Positions 26,400-35,480 of a stretch of DNA of 64,000 nucleotides are shown one piece after another (within the stretch, counting starts at the first letter, position 1; the number at the start of each line of letters is the position of its first letter). The stretch comes from Actinomycetes bacterium. GTDB taxonomy: Bacteria; Actinomycetota; Acidimicrobiia; Acidimicrobiales; Acidimicrobilacustridaceae. The notes under the pieces are model-generated. The model was not told the origin of the DNA and ran no database searches. It saw only the letters and a list, made by a program, of their open reading frames with translations. The translations under genes were made by a program, and so were the position numbers. The DNA is taken from the NCBI GenBank assembly GCA_029782025.1, contig JAKOVR010000099.1:1-64000 (forward strand), read 5' to 3'.

Positions 26400-28934
26400 A
26401 TGGCATCACGACCGGTCCTCCTCGTGCTCTCGGCCCGTGGCGTCGAGATGGCCCAGCACGTCGGGGCCGAGCCCCTCGACCTCGACGACCTCCTCGCCCT
26501 GCAGGCGGCGGCCGCCGGCATCCCCGGTGACGACGGGCCCCCCGCCGTCGCGCCGCTCGTGCGCGAGGTGCGCGACCGGGTCCGGTCGGGCGGGACGGCC
26601 TCGCTGGTCCCCGCCAACCCGCCGGCCACCCTGCCCCTCGAGGCCGTCCCCCAGGTCGAGCGCCCCCCGTACCGGCCGGGCGCCCGCCTCGTGACCTTCC
26701 TGCCCCGCACCGTCGCGCTCACGGCCGACGGCTTCGCCGTCCACGGCCCCGACGGCCATCGGCGGGCGCTGCTCTCGGCCATCGAGCTGCGGGCCCTGGC
26801 CGAGTTCCGCACCCCGCTCCGGGCCGGCGACGCCCACGGCCACCACGTCGCCGCCCTCGGCGTCCGGGCCCTCGACGCCGATGCCTTCACCGAGCTCGTC
26901 GACCGGCTGGCCGGCGAGGGGCTGCTGGCCACGGCCGAGGGCGACGCGCCCGGCGGGCCCGAGACCGGCAACCACGTGCGGGTCCGGGAGCAGGGGTTCG
27001 CCCGCCGCAAAGCCATGATCGCCGCCGGAACCGAGCTCGTGCGCCGCCCCCCGACGCCCGGGAAGGTGCCGGTCATCGCGCTCTACGACGCGGCGATGCC
27101 CATCAACCTCGCCCTCGGGCTGCTCCTGTCCTACGCCGCCGGGTTCGAGGGCGGTCGGCTGCTCGACCACTACGAGCTGCTCCCGGTGTGGGTCACCTCG
27201 CCCCGGGCCCTCCAGCAGCGTCTCGAACGCCACGGCCCCGCCGTGGTGCTGTTCTCCAACTACGTGTGGTCCTACGACCACAACATGGCCCTGGCCGACC
27301 GCATCAAGACGTGGAGCCCGGCCAGCGTCCTGGTGCACGGCGGGCCGAGCACCCCCAAGTACGAGGCCGACGCCGACGCCTTCTTCGCCGCCCACCCCGG
27401 CGTCGACGTCGCGGTGCGCGGGGAGGGCGAGCAGACCTTCGTCGAGCTGCTCGACGCCCTCGCCGGCCACCTCCACCCCGACGGCCGCGATCTCGCGCCG
27501 CTGGCCGAGGTGGCGGGGCTCACGTTCCGTACCGCCGACGGGTTGGTGCGCACGCCCGACCGGGCCCGCCTGGCCGAGCTCGACGTCCTCCCGTCGCCCT
27601 ACCTCGAGGGCATGTTCGACCCGCTCACCGAGGGCGGGCCCGAGTACATCTCGATCGAGACCAACCGGGGCTGCCCCTACGGCTGCACCTTCTGCGACTG
27701 GGGATCGGCCACCAACTCCCGCATCCGCAAGTTCGACCTCCAACGCGTCTTCGACGAGATCGAATGGGCGTGCCGGGCCGGTGTGGAGAACCTCTTCATC
27801 GTCGACGCCAACTTCGGCATCCTCGCCCGTGACGTCGAGATCGCCCGCAAGGTCGTCGAGTGCCACCAGCGCTACGGGTTCCCCCGCTCGCTGTCGTCCT
27901 GCTTCGCCAAGAACACCATCAAGCACACGGCCGACATCTGCACGATGCTGTGGGAGGAAGGGATCACCTTCCATCCCGTCATCGCCCTCCAGTCGACCGA
28001 CCCCGACGTCCTCGACGCCGTCGACCGCAGCAACATCAAGACCGAGGCCTACGACGCCCTTGCCGACCACCTCCGCAGCCTCGGCGCCACCGTCGGGACC
28101 GAGCTGATCATGGGCCTCCCGGGATCGACCGTCGAGAGCTTCTCCCGCGACCTCCAAGGCTGCATCGACCGCGAGCTCTTCGCCACCGTCTACGACACGA
28201 TGGTGCTCCCCAACGCCCCGATGAACGCCCCCGAGTACCGGGCTCGCCACCAGCTCGAGATCGACGAGGTGTCCACCATCCCCGGCCAGACCCGGCGCAT
28301 CATCGCCGCCTCGGCGACCTTCACCCGGGCCGACCGGGCGCTCATGCAGCAGCGGCGACGCCAGTTCCGGCTGCTCGAGGACATCGGCGTGCTCCGCCAG
28401 GTGGCGCGGTGGGTCCGCCACGAGACCGGCACCCGCGAGATCGACTTCTACGACCGGCTCGGCCTCGACATCGTGGCCGAGCCCGATCGGGCCCCGCTCC
28501 TCGCCTGGATGCTCGACCACGCCCAGTTCTTCGTGGCCCCGTCGAGCTGGGTGCAGGTGCTCGGCGAGGTGTGGACCTACCTCCACCAGACCTACGGCCT
28601 CGAGCCGGACACGGCGATGGCCACCGTGTTCCGGGTGCAGCACCTCCTGATCCCCGACGCCGACCGCGCCTTCCCGGCCACGATCGACGTGGCCCACGAC
28701 TACGCCGCCTGGTACCGCGCCATCCGTTCGGCCCGGGCCGCCGGCGAGGTGTGGGAACGCACCGTCCCCCACCTGCGCGACCATGGCCCCGGCACCTTCA
28801 CCGTCGAAGGGTCCCCGTGGGCCAACGACATGATCTACGGCGCCGACGTCCTGGCCGACTTCTCCTTCTTCTGCGAGCTCGAGTCGCCGGTGATGCGCGG
28901 GGCCCGGCTCGCCCGGAGAGCCAGGGTGACCTGA
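26400..28934 (+). CDS. B12-binding radical SAM protein (rSAM-4)
   Basis: 844 residues from ATG 26400, three bases after the rSAM-3 stop. The N-terminus has LSARGVEMAQHVG, then a winged-helix-like segment (LPRTVALTADGFAVHGPDG, LSAIELRALAEF). The cobalamin domain has NLALGLLLSYAAG, LFSNYVWS, VHGGPSTPKYE and VRGEGEQTFVE; the cluster is at Cys425/429/432, followed by NSRIRKFD, VDANFGILARD, FAKNTIKH and VIALQSTDPD. C-terminal RWVRHETGTREIDFYDRLG and tail ELESPVMRGAR are as in rSAM-3, -7 and -8. Same inferred reaction class, with unknown substrate. Confidence 0.88.
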   Translation: MASRPVLLVLSARGVEMAQHVGAEPLDLDDLLALQAAAAGIPGDDGPPAVAPLVREVRDRVRSGGTASLVPANPPATLPLEAVPQVERPPYRPGARLVTFLPRTVALTADGFAVHGPDGHRRALLSAIELRALAEFRTPLRAGDAHGHHVAALGVRALDADAFTELVDRLAGEGLLATAEGDAPGGPETGNHVRVREQGFARRKAMIAAGTELVRRPPTPGKVPVIALYDAAMPINLALGLLLSYAAGFEGGRLLDHYELLPVWVTSPRALQQRLERHGPAVVLFSNYVWSYDHNMALADRIKTWSPASVLVHGGPSTPKYEADADAFFAAHPGVDVAVRGEGEQTFVELLDALAGHLHPDGRDLAPLAEVAGLTFRTADGLVRTPDRARLAELDVLPSPYLEGMFDPLTEGGPEYISIETNRGCPYGCTFCDWGSATNSRIRKFDLQRVFDEIEWACRAGVENLFIVDANFGILARDVEIARKVVECHQRYGFPRSLSSCFAKNTIKHTADICTMLWEEGITFHPVIALQSTDPDVLDAVDRSNIKTEAYDALADHLRSLGATVGTELIMGLPGSTVESFSRDLQGCIDRELFATVYDTMVLPNAPMNAPEYRARHQLEIDEVSTIPGQTRRIIAASATFTRADRALMQQRRRQFRLLEDIGVLRQVARWVRHETGTREIDFYDRLGLDIVAEPDRAPLLAWMLDHAQFFVAPSSWVQVLGEVWTYLHQTYGLEPDTAMATVFRVQHLLIPDADRAFPATIDVAHDYAAWYRAIRSARAAGEVWERTVPHLRDHGPGTFTVEGSPWANDMIYGADVLADFSFFCELESPVMRGARLARRARVT

Positions 28935-28935
28935 C

Positions 28936-31533
28936 GTGCTCGTCGACCCCACCGGGCCGGTCGGCGATCTGCCTGCTCCCGCCGGCGCCCCGCACGACCC
29001 CCTGCCCCTCCCCACCGTCGTCACCCTGCTGGCCACCGGGTGGCACGCCGGGCGCCCTTCGCCGCGCCTCGACGAGATCCTGCTCCCCACCGGGGGCGAG
29101 TGGCGGTTGCTCGACCAGCCGCCGATCCCCGACGCCGACCTGGTGGCGATGGGCCCGCTCGGGGCGGGCACTGACGCGCCGCCCCGTGTCACCGCCCCGA
29201 TCGACCCGGGCGAGGTGCTCCGGGCCGCCGTGCCCTCGACCGGCCTGGCCACCGAGGCCGGCTTCCGGTTCCACGACCGCGACGGCGCGGTCCTCACCGT
29301 GCTCGACGGGCCCGAGCTGGCCGCTTTCGGCGAGTTCCGCTCCGCCTCCAGCCCCGCCGCCGCCTTCGAGCGCCACCGGGCCACCGGCGCCGGCGCCCTC
29401 GACGACGCCGCCTTCCTCGCCCTGGCTGGCCACCTGCACGCCGTCGGCCTCCTCGTCCCCCACACCGACACCGGTGGCGGCGCGGCCCGGCTCGCGGCCT
29501 GGGAGTGGGACAAGGCCAAGGTGCTCGACCAGCGCATCGACGCCGGGGTGGCGGCCCGCCGGGCCGAGCGCACCCGACCCCCCCGGCCGGCGGTGATCCC
29601 CGTGAGCTCGGCCATGCGGGTCGTGCAGATCGGCACCGGCATCCTGTCGCCCAACCTGGCCCTCGGGCTGATCCTGGCCTACGCCAAGGTCCACGACGGC
29701 GGTGCCCTCACGGAGCGCTACGACATCGAACCGCTCTGGGTGTTCCGGCGCCGCAAGGTCCGCCGCATCCTCGAGGAGCACGGGCCGAGCGTCTTCCTCT
29801 TCTCGAACTACGTCTGGTCCTACGCCCCGAACCTCGAGCTCTCGGCCCTGGTCAAGGAGATGAGCCCCGAGAGCATCTGCATCCACGGCGGCCCCAACAC
29901 GCCCAAGTACGAGGACGACGTCGCCCGCTTCTTCGCCGCCTACCCCCACGTCGACGTGGCCGTGCGGGGCGAGGGCGAGCTCACCACCGCCGCCGTGCTC
30001 TCCGCCCTCGATGGCCGGCTGGAGGGCCGGGCCGGCGACTTCGGCGACCTCGCCGGGGTGGAGGGCATCACCTACCGGCACGGCGGCGGTGTGGTCCGCA
30101 CCCCCGACCGCCCCCGGCTGGCCGACCTCGACGTCCTCCCCTCCCCCTACCTCACCGGGCTCTTCGACGACTTCGCCGGCATCGCCGAGATGGCGATCAT
30201 CGAGACGAACCGGGGCTGCCCCTACGGCTGCACCTTCTGCGACTGGGGATCGGCCACCCTCGCCCGCATCCGCCACTTCGACACCCAGCGGGTGCTCGAC
30301 GAGATCGAGTGGGTGGCCCGCAACCAGATGCACATCATCGCCCTCGGCGACGCCAACTTCGGCATGTTCAAGCGGGACGTGGAGATCACCCGGCACCTCG
30401 CCGCCATGAAGGAGCGCTACGGCTTCCCCCAGGGCTTCCACGCGTCCTACGCCAAGAACACGGCCAAGCACCTGGCCGAGATCGTGGGCATCCTCGTCGA
30501 TGCCGGCATCATGACCGAGGGCAACCTCGCCCTGCAGACCAACGACGAGGAGGTGCTGTCCATCGTCTCCCGCAAGAACATCCCGGCCGACAAGTACGTG
30601 GCCGTCGGCGCACGGTTCCGCCAGGCCAACCTCCCGATCACCACCGACCTCATCCTCGGGCTGCCCGGCGCCACCCTCGACTCCTTCGCCGCCGACCTCC
30701 AGTTCTGCATCGACCACGAGGTCCAGGCCCGCATCAGCCGCCTCGAGCTGCTGGTCAACAGCCCGATGAACGAGCCGGCCTACCGCGCCCGGTACCAGAT
30801 CGAGTCCCCGGTCGACACCGTGGTGCGCAGCGCGGTGGAGCGGCCCCTCGTGGTCGCCAGCAGCACCTACTCCACCGAGGACCTCGCCCTCATGGCCCGC
30901 TGGCGCGACCTGTTCACGTTCGCCGAGAACGGCGGGATGCTCAAGCACGCCGTGCTGTGGGCCCACCAGGCCACCGGCCAGCCGGAGATGGCCACCTACC
31001 GGCAGTTGGAGGCCACGGTCCGCTCCCGGCCCCAGCGCTTCCCGCTGCTGGCCTGGGCCTGCAGCCACCTCATCGACGTCGGTGCCCCGCCGGTGAGCTG
31101 GCGCTCCTTCTACGACGAGGTCGGCCGATTCCTCACCGAGGAGCTCGGCGCCCCGGCCGGCAGCGAGCTCGACACCGTCCTGGCCGTACAGCACGCCCTC
31201 GCCCCCCAGCGGGGCCGACGCTTCCCCGAGACCGTCGCCCTCCCCCACGACTACGCCGCCTGGTACCGACAGATCCTGGCCGCCCGGCGGGAGGCCGGCG
31301 TCGGCTGGCCGGCTCTGGTCCCACCGCTCGGCCACCACGGGCCCGCGTCGTTCACCGTCGACGATCCCCACGGCGTGAGCGAGACCCTCGACGGGCGGAT
31401 GGTCAACGCCGACGCCAGCAACGGCCTCTGGGAGCTGGAGTCCCCTGTGTCGCGGGCCCAGCTGGCGCCCTACCGCCACGTCTTCGACGCCCAGAACCAG
31501 CCGGCGCTCACCGCCGCCGGGGGCACGCCATGA
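28936..31533 (+). CDS. B12-binding radical SAM protein (rSAM-5, subgroup B)
   Basis: 865 residues from GTG 28936, one base after the rSAM-4 stop. It belongs to a second subgroup with rSAM-6. The region before the cobalamin domain has an insertion (VSSAMRVVQIGTGILSPNLALGL), the cluster at Cys428/432/435 is followed by LARIRHFD, and the barrel segment reads TEGNLALQTND instead of the VIALQSMD found in rSAM-2/3/4/7/8. KNTAKHL and QFCIDHEV also differ. The C-terminus ends ELESPVSRAQ. The altered barrel residues suggest a different substrate position or reaction than the NSRIRKFD subgroup. Confidence 0.88.
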   Translation: MLVDPTGPVGDLPAPAGAPHDPLPLPTVVTLLATGWHAGRPSPRLDEILLPTGGEWRLLDQPPIPDADLVAMGPLGAGTDAPPRVTAPIDPGEVLRAAVPSTGLATEAGFRFHDRDGAVLTVLDGPELAAFGEFRSASSPAAAFERHRATGAGALDDAAFLALAGHLHAVGLLVPHTDTGGGAARLAAWEWDKAKVLDQRIDAGVAARRAERTRPPRPAVIPVSSAMRVVQIGTGILSPNLALGLILAYAKVHDGGALTERYDIEPLWVFRRRKVRRILEEHGPSVFLFSNYVWSYAPNLELSALVKEMSPESICIHGGPNTPKYEDDVARFFAAYPHVDVAVRGEGELTTAAVLSALDGRLEGRAGDFGDLAGVEGITYRHGGGVVRTPDRPRLADLDVLPSPYLTGLFDDFAGIAEMAIIETNRGCPYGCTFCDWGSATLARIRHFDTQRVLDEIEWVARNQMHIIALGDANFGMFKRDVEITRHLAAMKERYGFPQGFHASYAKNTAKHLAEIVGILVDAGIMTEGNLALQTNDEEVLSIVSRKNIPADKYVAVGARFRQANLPITTDLILGLPGATLDSFAADLQFCIDHEVQARISRLELLVNSPMNEPAYRARYQIESPVDTVVRSAVERPLVVASSTYSTEDLALMARWRDLFTFAENGGMLKHAVLWAHQATGQPEMATYRQLEATVRSRPQRFPLLAWACSHLIDVGAPPVSWRSFYDEVGRFLTEELGAPAGSELDTVLAVQHALAPQRGRRFPETVALPHDYAAWYRQILAARREAGVGWPALVPPLGHHGPASFTVDDPHGVSETLDGRMVNADASNGLWELESPVSRAQLAPYRHVFDAQNQPALTAAGGTP

Positions 31534-34208
31534 GCGCCGAGCCGCTGCACGTGTCGCCCGCCCTGGTGCTGGCGGTCACGCCGCGCGGCATCCAGCCCCC
31601 GCGTCCCAACGTCCCCCCCGAAGAGGAGCTGGTGGGCGAAGGGCTCGAGTGGCACCCCGCCGACACCCCGGTGCTCGGCGAGGACGACCTGCACGCGCTG
31701 GCCGCCATCGACGCCACCGGCGCCCCGCCCCCCGGCGCCGACCTCAGCCGGCTCGTCGCCGACGGGTGGGTCCGGCCGGGACCCGCCGACCCGCCGACCG
31801 CCACCGCCGCGCCGGGGCCCACCCCGCCGGCGGCACCAGGGCCCGCCGTCCCGGTCGAGGGGTGGCTCCGGCTCCCCCACGTGCTCACCTGCGCCCTCCG
31901 CCGCGGGCGCTTCATCTTCCACGACCAGCACGGTCGTCCCGTCGCCGCCCTCGACGCCGACGAGCTGGCCCTCCTGGCCGGATTCGCCACCGCGGCCACC
32001 CTGCCCACCGCGGTCGAGCGCTGGCAGGCGGTCCGCCCGCGGCCCGCCGCCGACCCGACGGCCACGATCGCCGGCTTCGTCGCCGCCGGCCTCCTCGTGC
32101 CGGCCGACGTCGAGGCCCCGGTCGAGGCCCCGCCCGAGCCCTCGACCACCGCCGAGCCCACCGGCGGGTGGACCTCGGCCCGCCGGCTGGTCGACCAGAT
32201 GGACGCCGCCGACGCCGCCTACCGGGCGGCGCGGGGCCTCACCGGCCGCGAGCCCCGACCCGCGGTGGTCCCGGTCAGCCACACCGCGCCGATCTTCGAC
32301 CGCGGCTGGCACATCGTCAGCCCCAACCTCGGCCTGGGGTTGATCTTCGCCTACGCCGACGTCCACGAGGGCGGGAGGCTGCACGACCGCTACGACTTCA
32401 CCCTCCAGTGGATGCCGCGGCGGCGCACCATCAAGCGCATCCTGGCCGAGCACGGCCCGAGCGTGTTCCTCTTCTCCAACTACCTCTGGTCGCTGTCGGA
32501 GAACCTCGAGGTGTCGGCCCTCGTCAAGGAGCTCAGCCCCGAGAGCGTTACCGTCCACGGCGGCCCGTCCACGCCGAAGTACGACGCCGACACCGCCCGC
32601 TTCCTCGCCCGCCACCCCCACGTCGACGTGGCCGTGCGGGGCGAGGGCGAGCTCACCACGGCCGAGCTGCTCGACGCCCTCGACGGTCGCGTGGCCGGTC
32701 GGCTCGACCGCCCCGACCGCGGCCTCGCCCCCCTCCGCGACGTGGCTGGCCTCACCTACCGCAGCGACGACGGGCCGGTGCGCACGCCCGACCGCGACCG
32801 CTTCGCCGAGCTCGACGCCATCCCCTCGCCCTACCTCACCGGCCTCTTCGACGGCTACGCCAACGGTGCGGCCCGGTTCGTGATCCTCGAGTCCAACCGG
32901 GGGTGCCCCTACGGCTGCACCTTCTGCGACTGGGGATCGGCCACCCTGTCCCGGATCCGGAAGTTCGACCACGAGCGGGTCGACGCCGAGCTGGAGTGGT
33001 GCGCCCGCAACCAGGTGTCGACCCTCCTCCTGGCCGACGCCAACTTCGGCATCTTCCCCCGCGACGTCGAGATCGCCCAGCGGATCGTCGACCTCAAGCA
33101 GCGCTTCGGCTACCCGCTGGCCGTCACGATCTGCTTCGCCAAGAACACGGCCAAGTACCTCCAGCCGATCATCCAGCTGTTCATCGACAACGGCATCCTC
33201 ACCGAGGGCAACCTCGCCCTGCAGTCCACCGACGCCGGCACGCTGGCCACGATCGCCCGCAAGAACATCAAGACCGAGACCTACGTCCAGGTCGCCGAGG
33301 AGTTCCGCCAGGCCGGGCTCCCGCTGATCACCGACCTGATCATCGGGTTGCCGGGATCCACGGTCGACTCCTTCGCCGAGGACCTCCAGTTCTGCATCGA
33401 CAACCAGGTCACCTCCCGGATGGTGCGCCTCGAGGTCCTGGTGAACAGCCCGATGAACGACCCGGCCTACCGGAGCGAGCACCGGATCGTCCCGGTGGTC
33501 GAACCGGCCGACATCACCGGGGGGCGTCGGGCCCTGGTCCTGTCCACCGCCACCTACACCCGGGCCGACCTCGGGCGCATGCTGCGCCTCCGCGACATCA
33601 TGACCGTGGCCGAGAACGTGGGGCTGTACCGCCACGCCGCGCTGTGGGTGCACCACGTGACCGGCCGCCGGGAGATCGACCTGTACCGGCTCATCGACGA
33701 CCGGTGCCGCGCCGAGCCGGAGCGGTGGCCGCTGCTCCTGTGGTCGCTCCGCCACCTCGTGCACCTCGCCGTGCCGCCGCTGAGCTGGCCCCAGCTCCAC
33801 GAGGAGTTCGGCCGCTTCCTGGTGGAGGAGGCCGGCGCCCCGCCCGGCTCCGCCCTCGACACCGTGCTGGCCGTGTGCACGGCGCTGGCCCCCGCGCTCC
33901 ACCGGCCCTTCCCGGAGACCGTGGCCCTGCCCCACGACTACGCCGCCTGGTACCACGAGGCCTTCGCGGCGCGGCGCCGGCCCGGCGGCCGCTGGCGCGA
34001 GGAGGTGCCGCCGCTCGACTCGTTCGGCCCCGGCACCCTCACCGTGTCGGACCCGCTGCAGGTCACGGGCCTGATCGACGGCAGCCGGCCCGTCCGCGAC
34101 GGCGAGACCGTCGACTGGGAGCTGCGGTCCGAGGTGTCGAGGTCGGCGGCCATGCGGCACATCGAGCACACCCCCGAGGAGCTCCGGCGCCGGGTCGCCG
34201 GCGCCTGA
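31530..34208 (+). CDS. B12-binding radical SAM protein (rSAM-6, subgroup B)
   Basis: 892 residues from ATG 31530, whose ATGA overlaps the rSAM-5 stop; the frame stays open far upstream through rSAM-5 but only as antisense-like sequence. The N-terminal region is longer, with a Pro/Ala linker near residues 85-110, then a winged-helix-like part (GRFIFHDQHGRPVAALDADEL). The cobalamin domain, the cluster at Cys459/463/466, LSRIRKFDHERV, LADANFGIFPRD, FAKNTAKY, TEGNLALQSTD and NSPMNDPAYR follow. It ends with a diverged tail (LRSEVSRSAAMR). It is the last of six consecutive radical SAM genes and precedes the ACP gene. Confidence 0.88.
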   Translation: MSAEPLHVSPALVLAVTPRGIQPPRPNVPPEEELVGEGLEWHPADTPVLGEDDLHALAAIDATGAPPPGADLSRLVADGWVRPGPADPPTATAAPGPTPPAAPGPAVPVEGWLRLPHVLTCALRRGRFIFHDQHGRPVAALDADELALLAGFATAATLPTAVERWQAVRPRPAADPTATIAGFVAAGLLVPADVEAPVEAPPEPSTTAEPTGGWTSARRLVDQMDAADAAYRAARGLTGREPRPAVVPVSHTAPIFDRGWHIVSPNLGLGLIFAYADVHEGGRLHDRYDFTLQWMPRRRTIKRILAEHGPSVFLFSNYLWSLSENLEVSALVKELSPESVTVHGGPSTPKYDADTARFLARHPHVDVAVRGEGELTTAELLDALDGRVAGRLDRPDRGLAPLRDVAGLTYRSDDGPVRTPDRDRFAELDAIPSPYLTGLFDGYANGAARFVILESNRGCPYGCTFCDWGSATLSRIRKFDHERVDAELEWCARNQVSTLLLADANFGIFPRDVEIAQRIVDLKQRFGYPLAVTICFAKNTAKYLQPIIQLFIDNGILTEGNLALQSTDAGTLATIARKNIKTETYVQVAEEFRQAGLPLITDLIIGLPGSTVDSFAEDLQFCIDNQVTSRMVRLEVLVNSPMNDPAYRSEHRIVPVVEPADITGGRRALVLSTATYTRADLGRMLRLRDIMTVAENVGLYRHAALWVHHVTGRREIDLYRLIDDRCRAEPERWPLLLWSLRHLVHLAVPPLSWPQLHEEFGRFLVEEAGAPPGSALDTVLAVCTALAPALHRPFPETVALPHDYAAWYHEAFAARRRPGGRWREEVPPLDSFGPGTLTVSDPLQVTGLIDGSRPVRDGETVDWELRSEVSRSAAMRHIEHTPEELRRRVAGA

Positions 34209-34212
34209 CCCG

Positions 34213-34238
34213 GCCCGGCGGTCTGCAGGCGGCCGGGC
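34213..34238 (+). terminator. Stem-loop between rSAM-6 and the ACP gene
   Basis: A seven-base perfect inverted repeat (GCCCGGC 34213-34219 with GCCGGGC 34232-34238) closing a 12-base loop, just after the rSAM-6 stop. It could terminate or attenuate the long radical SAM transcript, so that the ACP gene is expressed at a different level from the new promoter that follows. Confidence 0.35.
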
Positions 34239-34247
34239 ACGGTCGGG

Positions 34248-34253
34248 TATGCT
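34248..34253 (+). promoter_or_regulatory. Possible -10 element for the ACP operon
   Basis: TATGCT at 34248-34253 fits the -10 consensus and lies 45 bases before the ACP ATG, downstream of the stem-loop. No good -35 is visible. The ACP gene has its own ribosome binding site, AGGAGA, at about 34288-34293. Confidence 0.35.
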
Positions 34254-34298
34254 CAGCCGGTTGTACCCGGAGGGCCGGGAAGAGATGGCAGGAGAACC

Positions 34299-34547
34299 AT
34301 GACCCGAGACGAGCTGTTCACCTGGATCAGCGAGCGCTTCGCCGAGATCCTCGAAGTGGATCCGAGCACCATCACCAACGAGAGCGACTTCGCCGAGCTC
34401 GATGCCGACAGCATCGACATCATCGAGGTGGTGAACCACGTCGAGCGGGAGTTCAACCTCCAGATCGAGGAGCAGCTGCTGTACGACATCGCCACCTTCG
34501 GCGACTTCGTCGACGTCGTCGAGCGCGAGATCGCCAAGGCGTCGTGA
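34299..34547 (+). CDS. Acyl carrier protein
   Basis: 82 residues, acidic, four-helix ACP. ELDADSIDIIEV carries the phosphopantetheine attachment Ser38 in a DSID motif, like the DSL/DSID motif of type II carrier proteins. The start is ATG 34299 after a clear AGGAGA site. It is the only carrier protein in the window and lies between the radical SAM genes and the methyltransferase/ketosynthase genes, so it is the best candidate for the molecule that holds the substrate of the cluster. It must be activated by a phosphopantetheinyl transferase not in this window. Confidence 0.93.
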   Translation: MTRDELFTWISERFAEILEVDPSTITNESDFAELDADSIDIIEVVNHVEREFNLQIEEQLLYDIATFGDFVDVVEREIAKAS

Positions 34548-34554
34548 CGCGCCG

Positions 34555-35466
34555 ATGACCCCGAGCCCCCTCAGCCACGACGAGCAGGCCATCGGTCAGG
34601 GCTACCGGGAGAACTTCGACCGGTTCAACGAGGTCCTCCACGCCACCAAGTACGACCGCTTCCTGCGCTTCTTCAACTTCGGCTACGCCCCGCTCGAGGG
34701 CGAGGAGCACTACGGCCCGCCCCTCGGTCGCAACTACCCCAACCGCGACTCGGCGCTGCTGCTGTTCCAGGTGGTGGGCGAGGCCGACCTCACCGGCGCC
34801 ACCGTCCTCGAGGTCGGATGCGGGCGGGGCGGCAACCTCGGCCTGCTGATGGAGCACTACGACGTGGGTCGGGTGTTCGGCACCGACATCGCCTTCAACT
34901 CGATGGCCTACTGCACCGACCGCTACCCAGCCGAGCGGGCCCGGTTCTTCCAGGCCGACGCCCAGTTCGTGCCCGTGCGCACCGGGTCGGTCGATGCCGT
35001 GCTCAACGTCGAGAGCTCGGGCTGCTACCCCGACGTCGAGCGCTTCTTCCGCGACGTCAGCCGGGTCCTGCGCCCGGGCGGCTGGTTCCTCTACGCCGAT
35101 CTGATGGCCCGCACCTTCGTCGACCGCTACCGCGAGGTGTTCACCGCCCTCGGCCTCGACGTCGTGGGCGAGAAGGACGTCACCCCCAACGTGGCCGAGA
35201 GCCGCCGCCTGCGGGCCGAGCGCCAGCGCCTCGCCTTCGGCGACGGCAAGGCGCCCGAGGGCATGGAGGAGTGGGTCGGGGCCGACGGCAGCACGCTCAA
35301 CGACGTGCTCACCGGGGGCAAGGGCGCCTACCACGTGTTCCGGTGCCGGCGGTCCGACCGGGAGGCCGATCCGGCCCAGCAGTTCACCGACGAGGAGCGG
35401 GGCGAGATGACCCTCTCCGCCGCCGAAGGCGTCGAGCTCCTGCGCCTCGGCGCCCCGGGCGCCTGA
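34555..35466 (+). CDS. SAM-dependent class I methyltransferase
   Basis: 303 residues, seven bases after the ACP gene. Motif I is VLEVGCGRGGN at about residues 84-94; GTDIAFNSM, then NVESSGCYPDVERFFRDVSRVLRPGGW form motifs II-IV. The NVESS-x-CY-x-D pattern resembles O-methyltransferases of mycobacterial phenolic glycolipid/phthiocerol pathways and macrolide tailoring. A C-terminal extension of about 80 residues is unassigned. It probably methylates a hydroxyl group introduced or left by the P450s or the ketosynthase/reductase set; whether O- or C-methylation is not visible. Confidence 0.85.
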   Translation: MTPSPLSHDEQAIGQGYRENFDRFNEVLHATKYDRFLRFFNFGYAPLEGEEHYGPPLGRNYPNRDSALLLFQVVGEADLTGATVLEVGCGRGGNLGLLMEHYDVGRVFGTDIAFNSMAYCTDRYPAERARFFQADAQFVPVRTGSVDAVLNVESSGCYPDVERFFRDVSRVLRPGGWFLYADLMARTFVDRYREVFTALGLDVVGEKDVTPNVAESRRLRAERQRLAFGDGKAPEGMEEWVGADGSTLNDVLTGGKGAYHVFRCRRSDREADPAQQFTDEERGEMTLSAAEGVELLRLGAPGA

Positions 35467-35480
35467 CGGCGGCCGGCACC

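Noticed and set aside
29505-31529. Upstream extension of the rSAM-6 frame by more than 600 codons
   Set aside because: It lies fully inside rSAM-5 in another frame and has low-complexity Arg/Pro sequence. ATG 31530 with the ATGA overlap is the natural start.
18901-34208. HpnP-, BchE- or magnesium-chelatase-linked pathway (hopanoid or chlorophyll)
   Set aside because: None of the accompanying genes of those pathways is present, and the long N- and C-terminal domains differ.
34209-34298. RiPP precursor peptide gene for the radical SAM proteins
   Set aside because: I searched this gap and 45114-45235 for a short gene with ribosome binding site and found none that is convincing.
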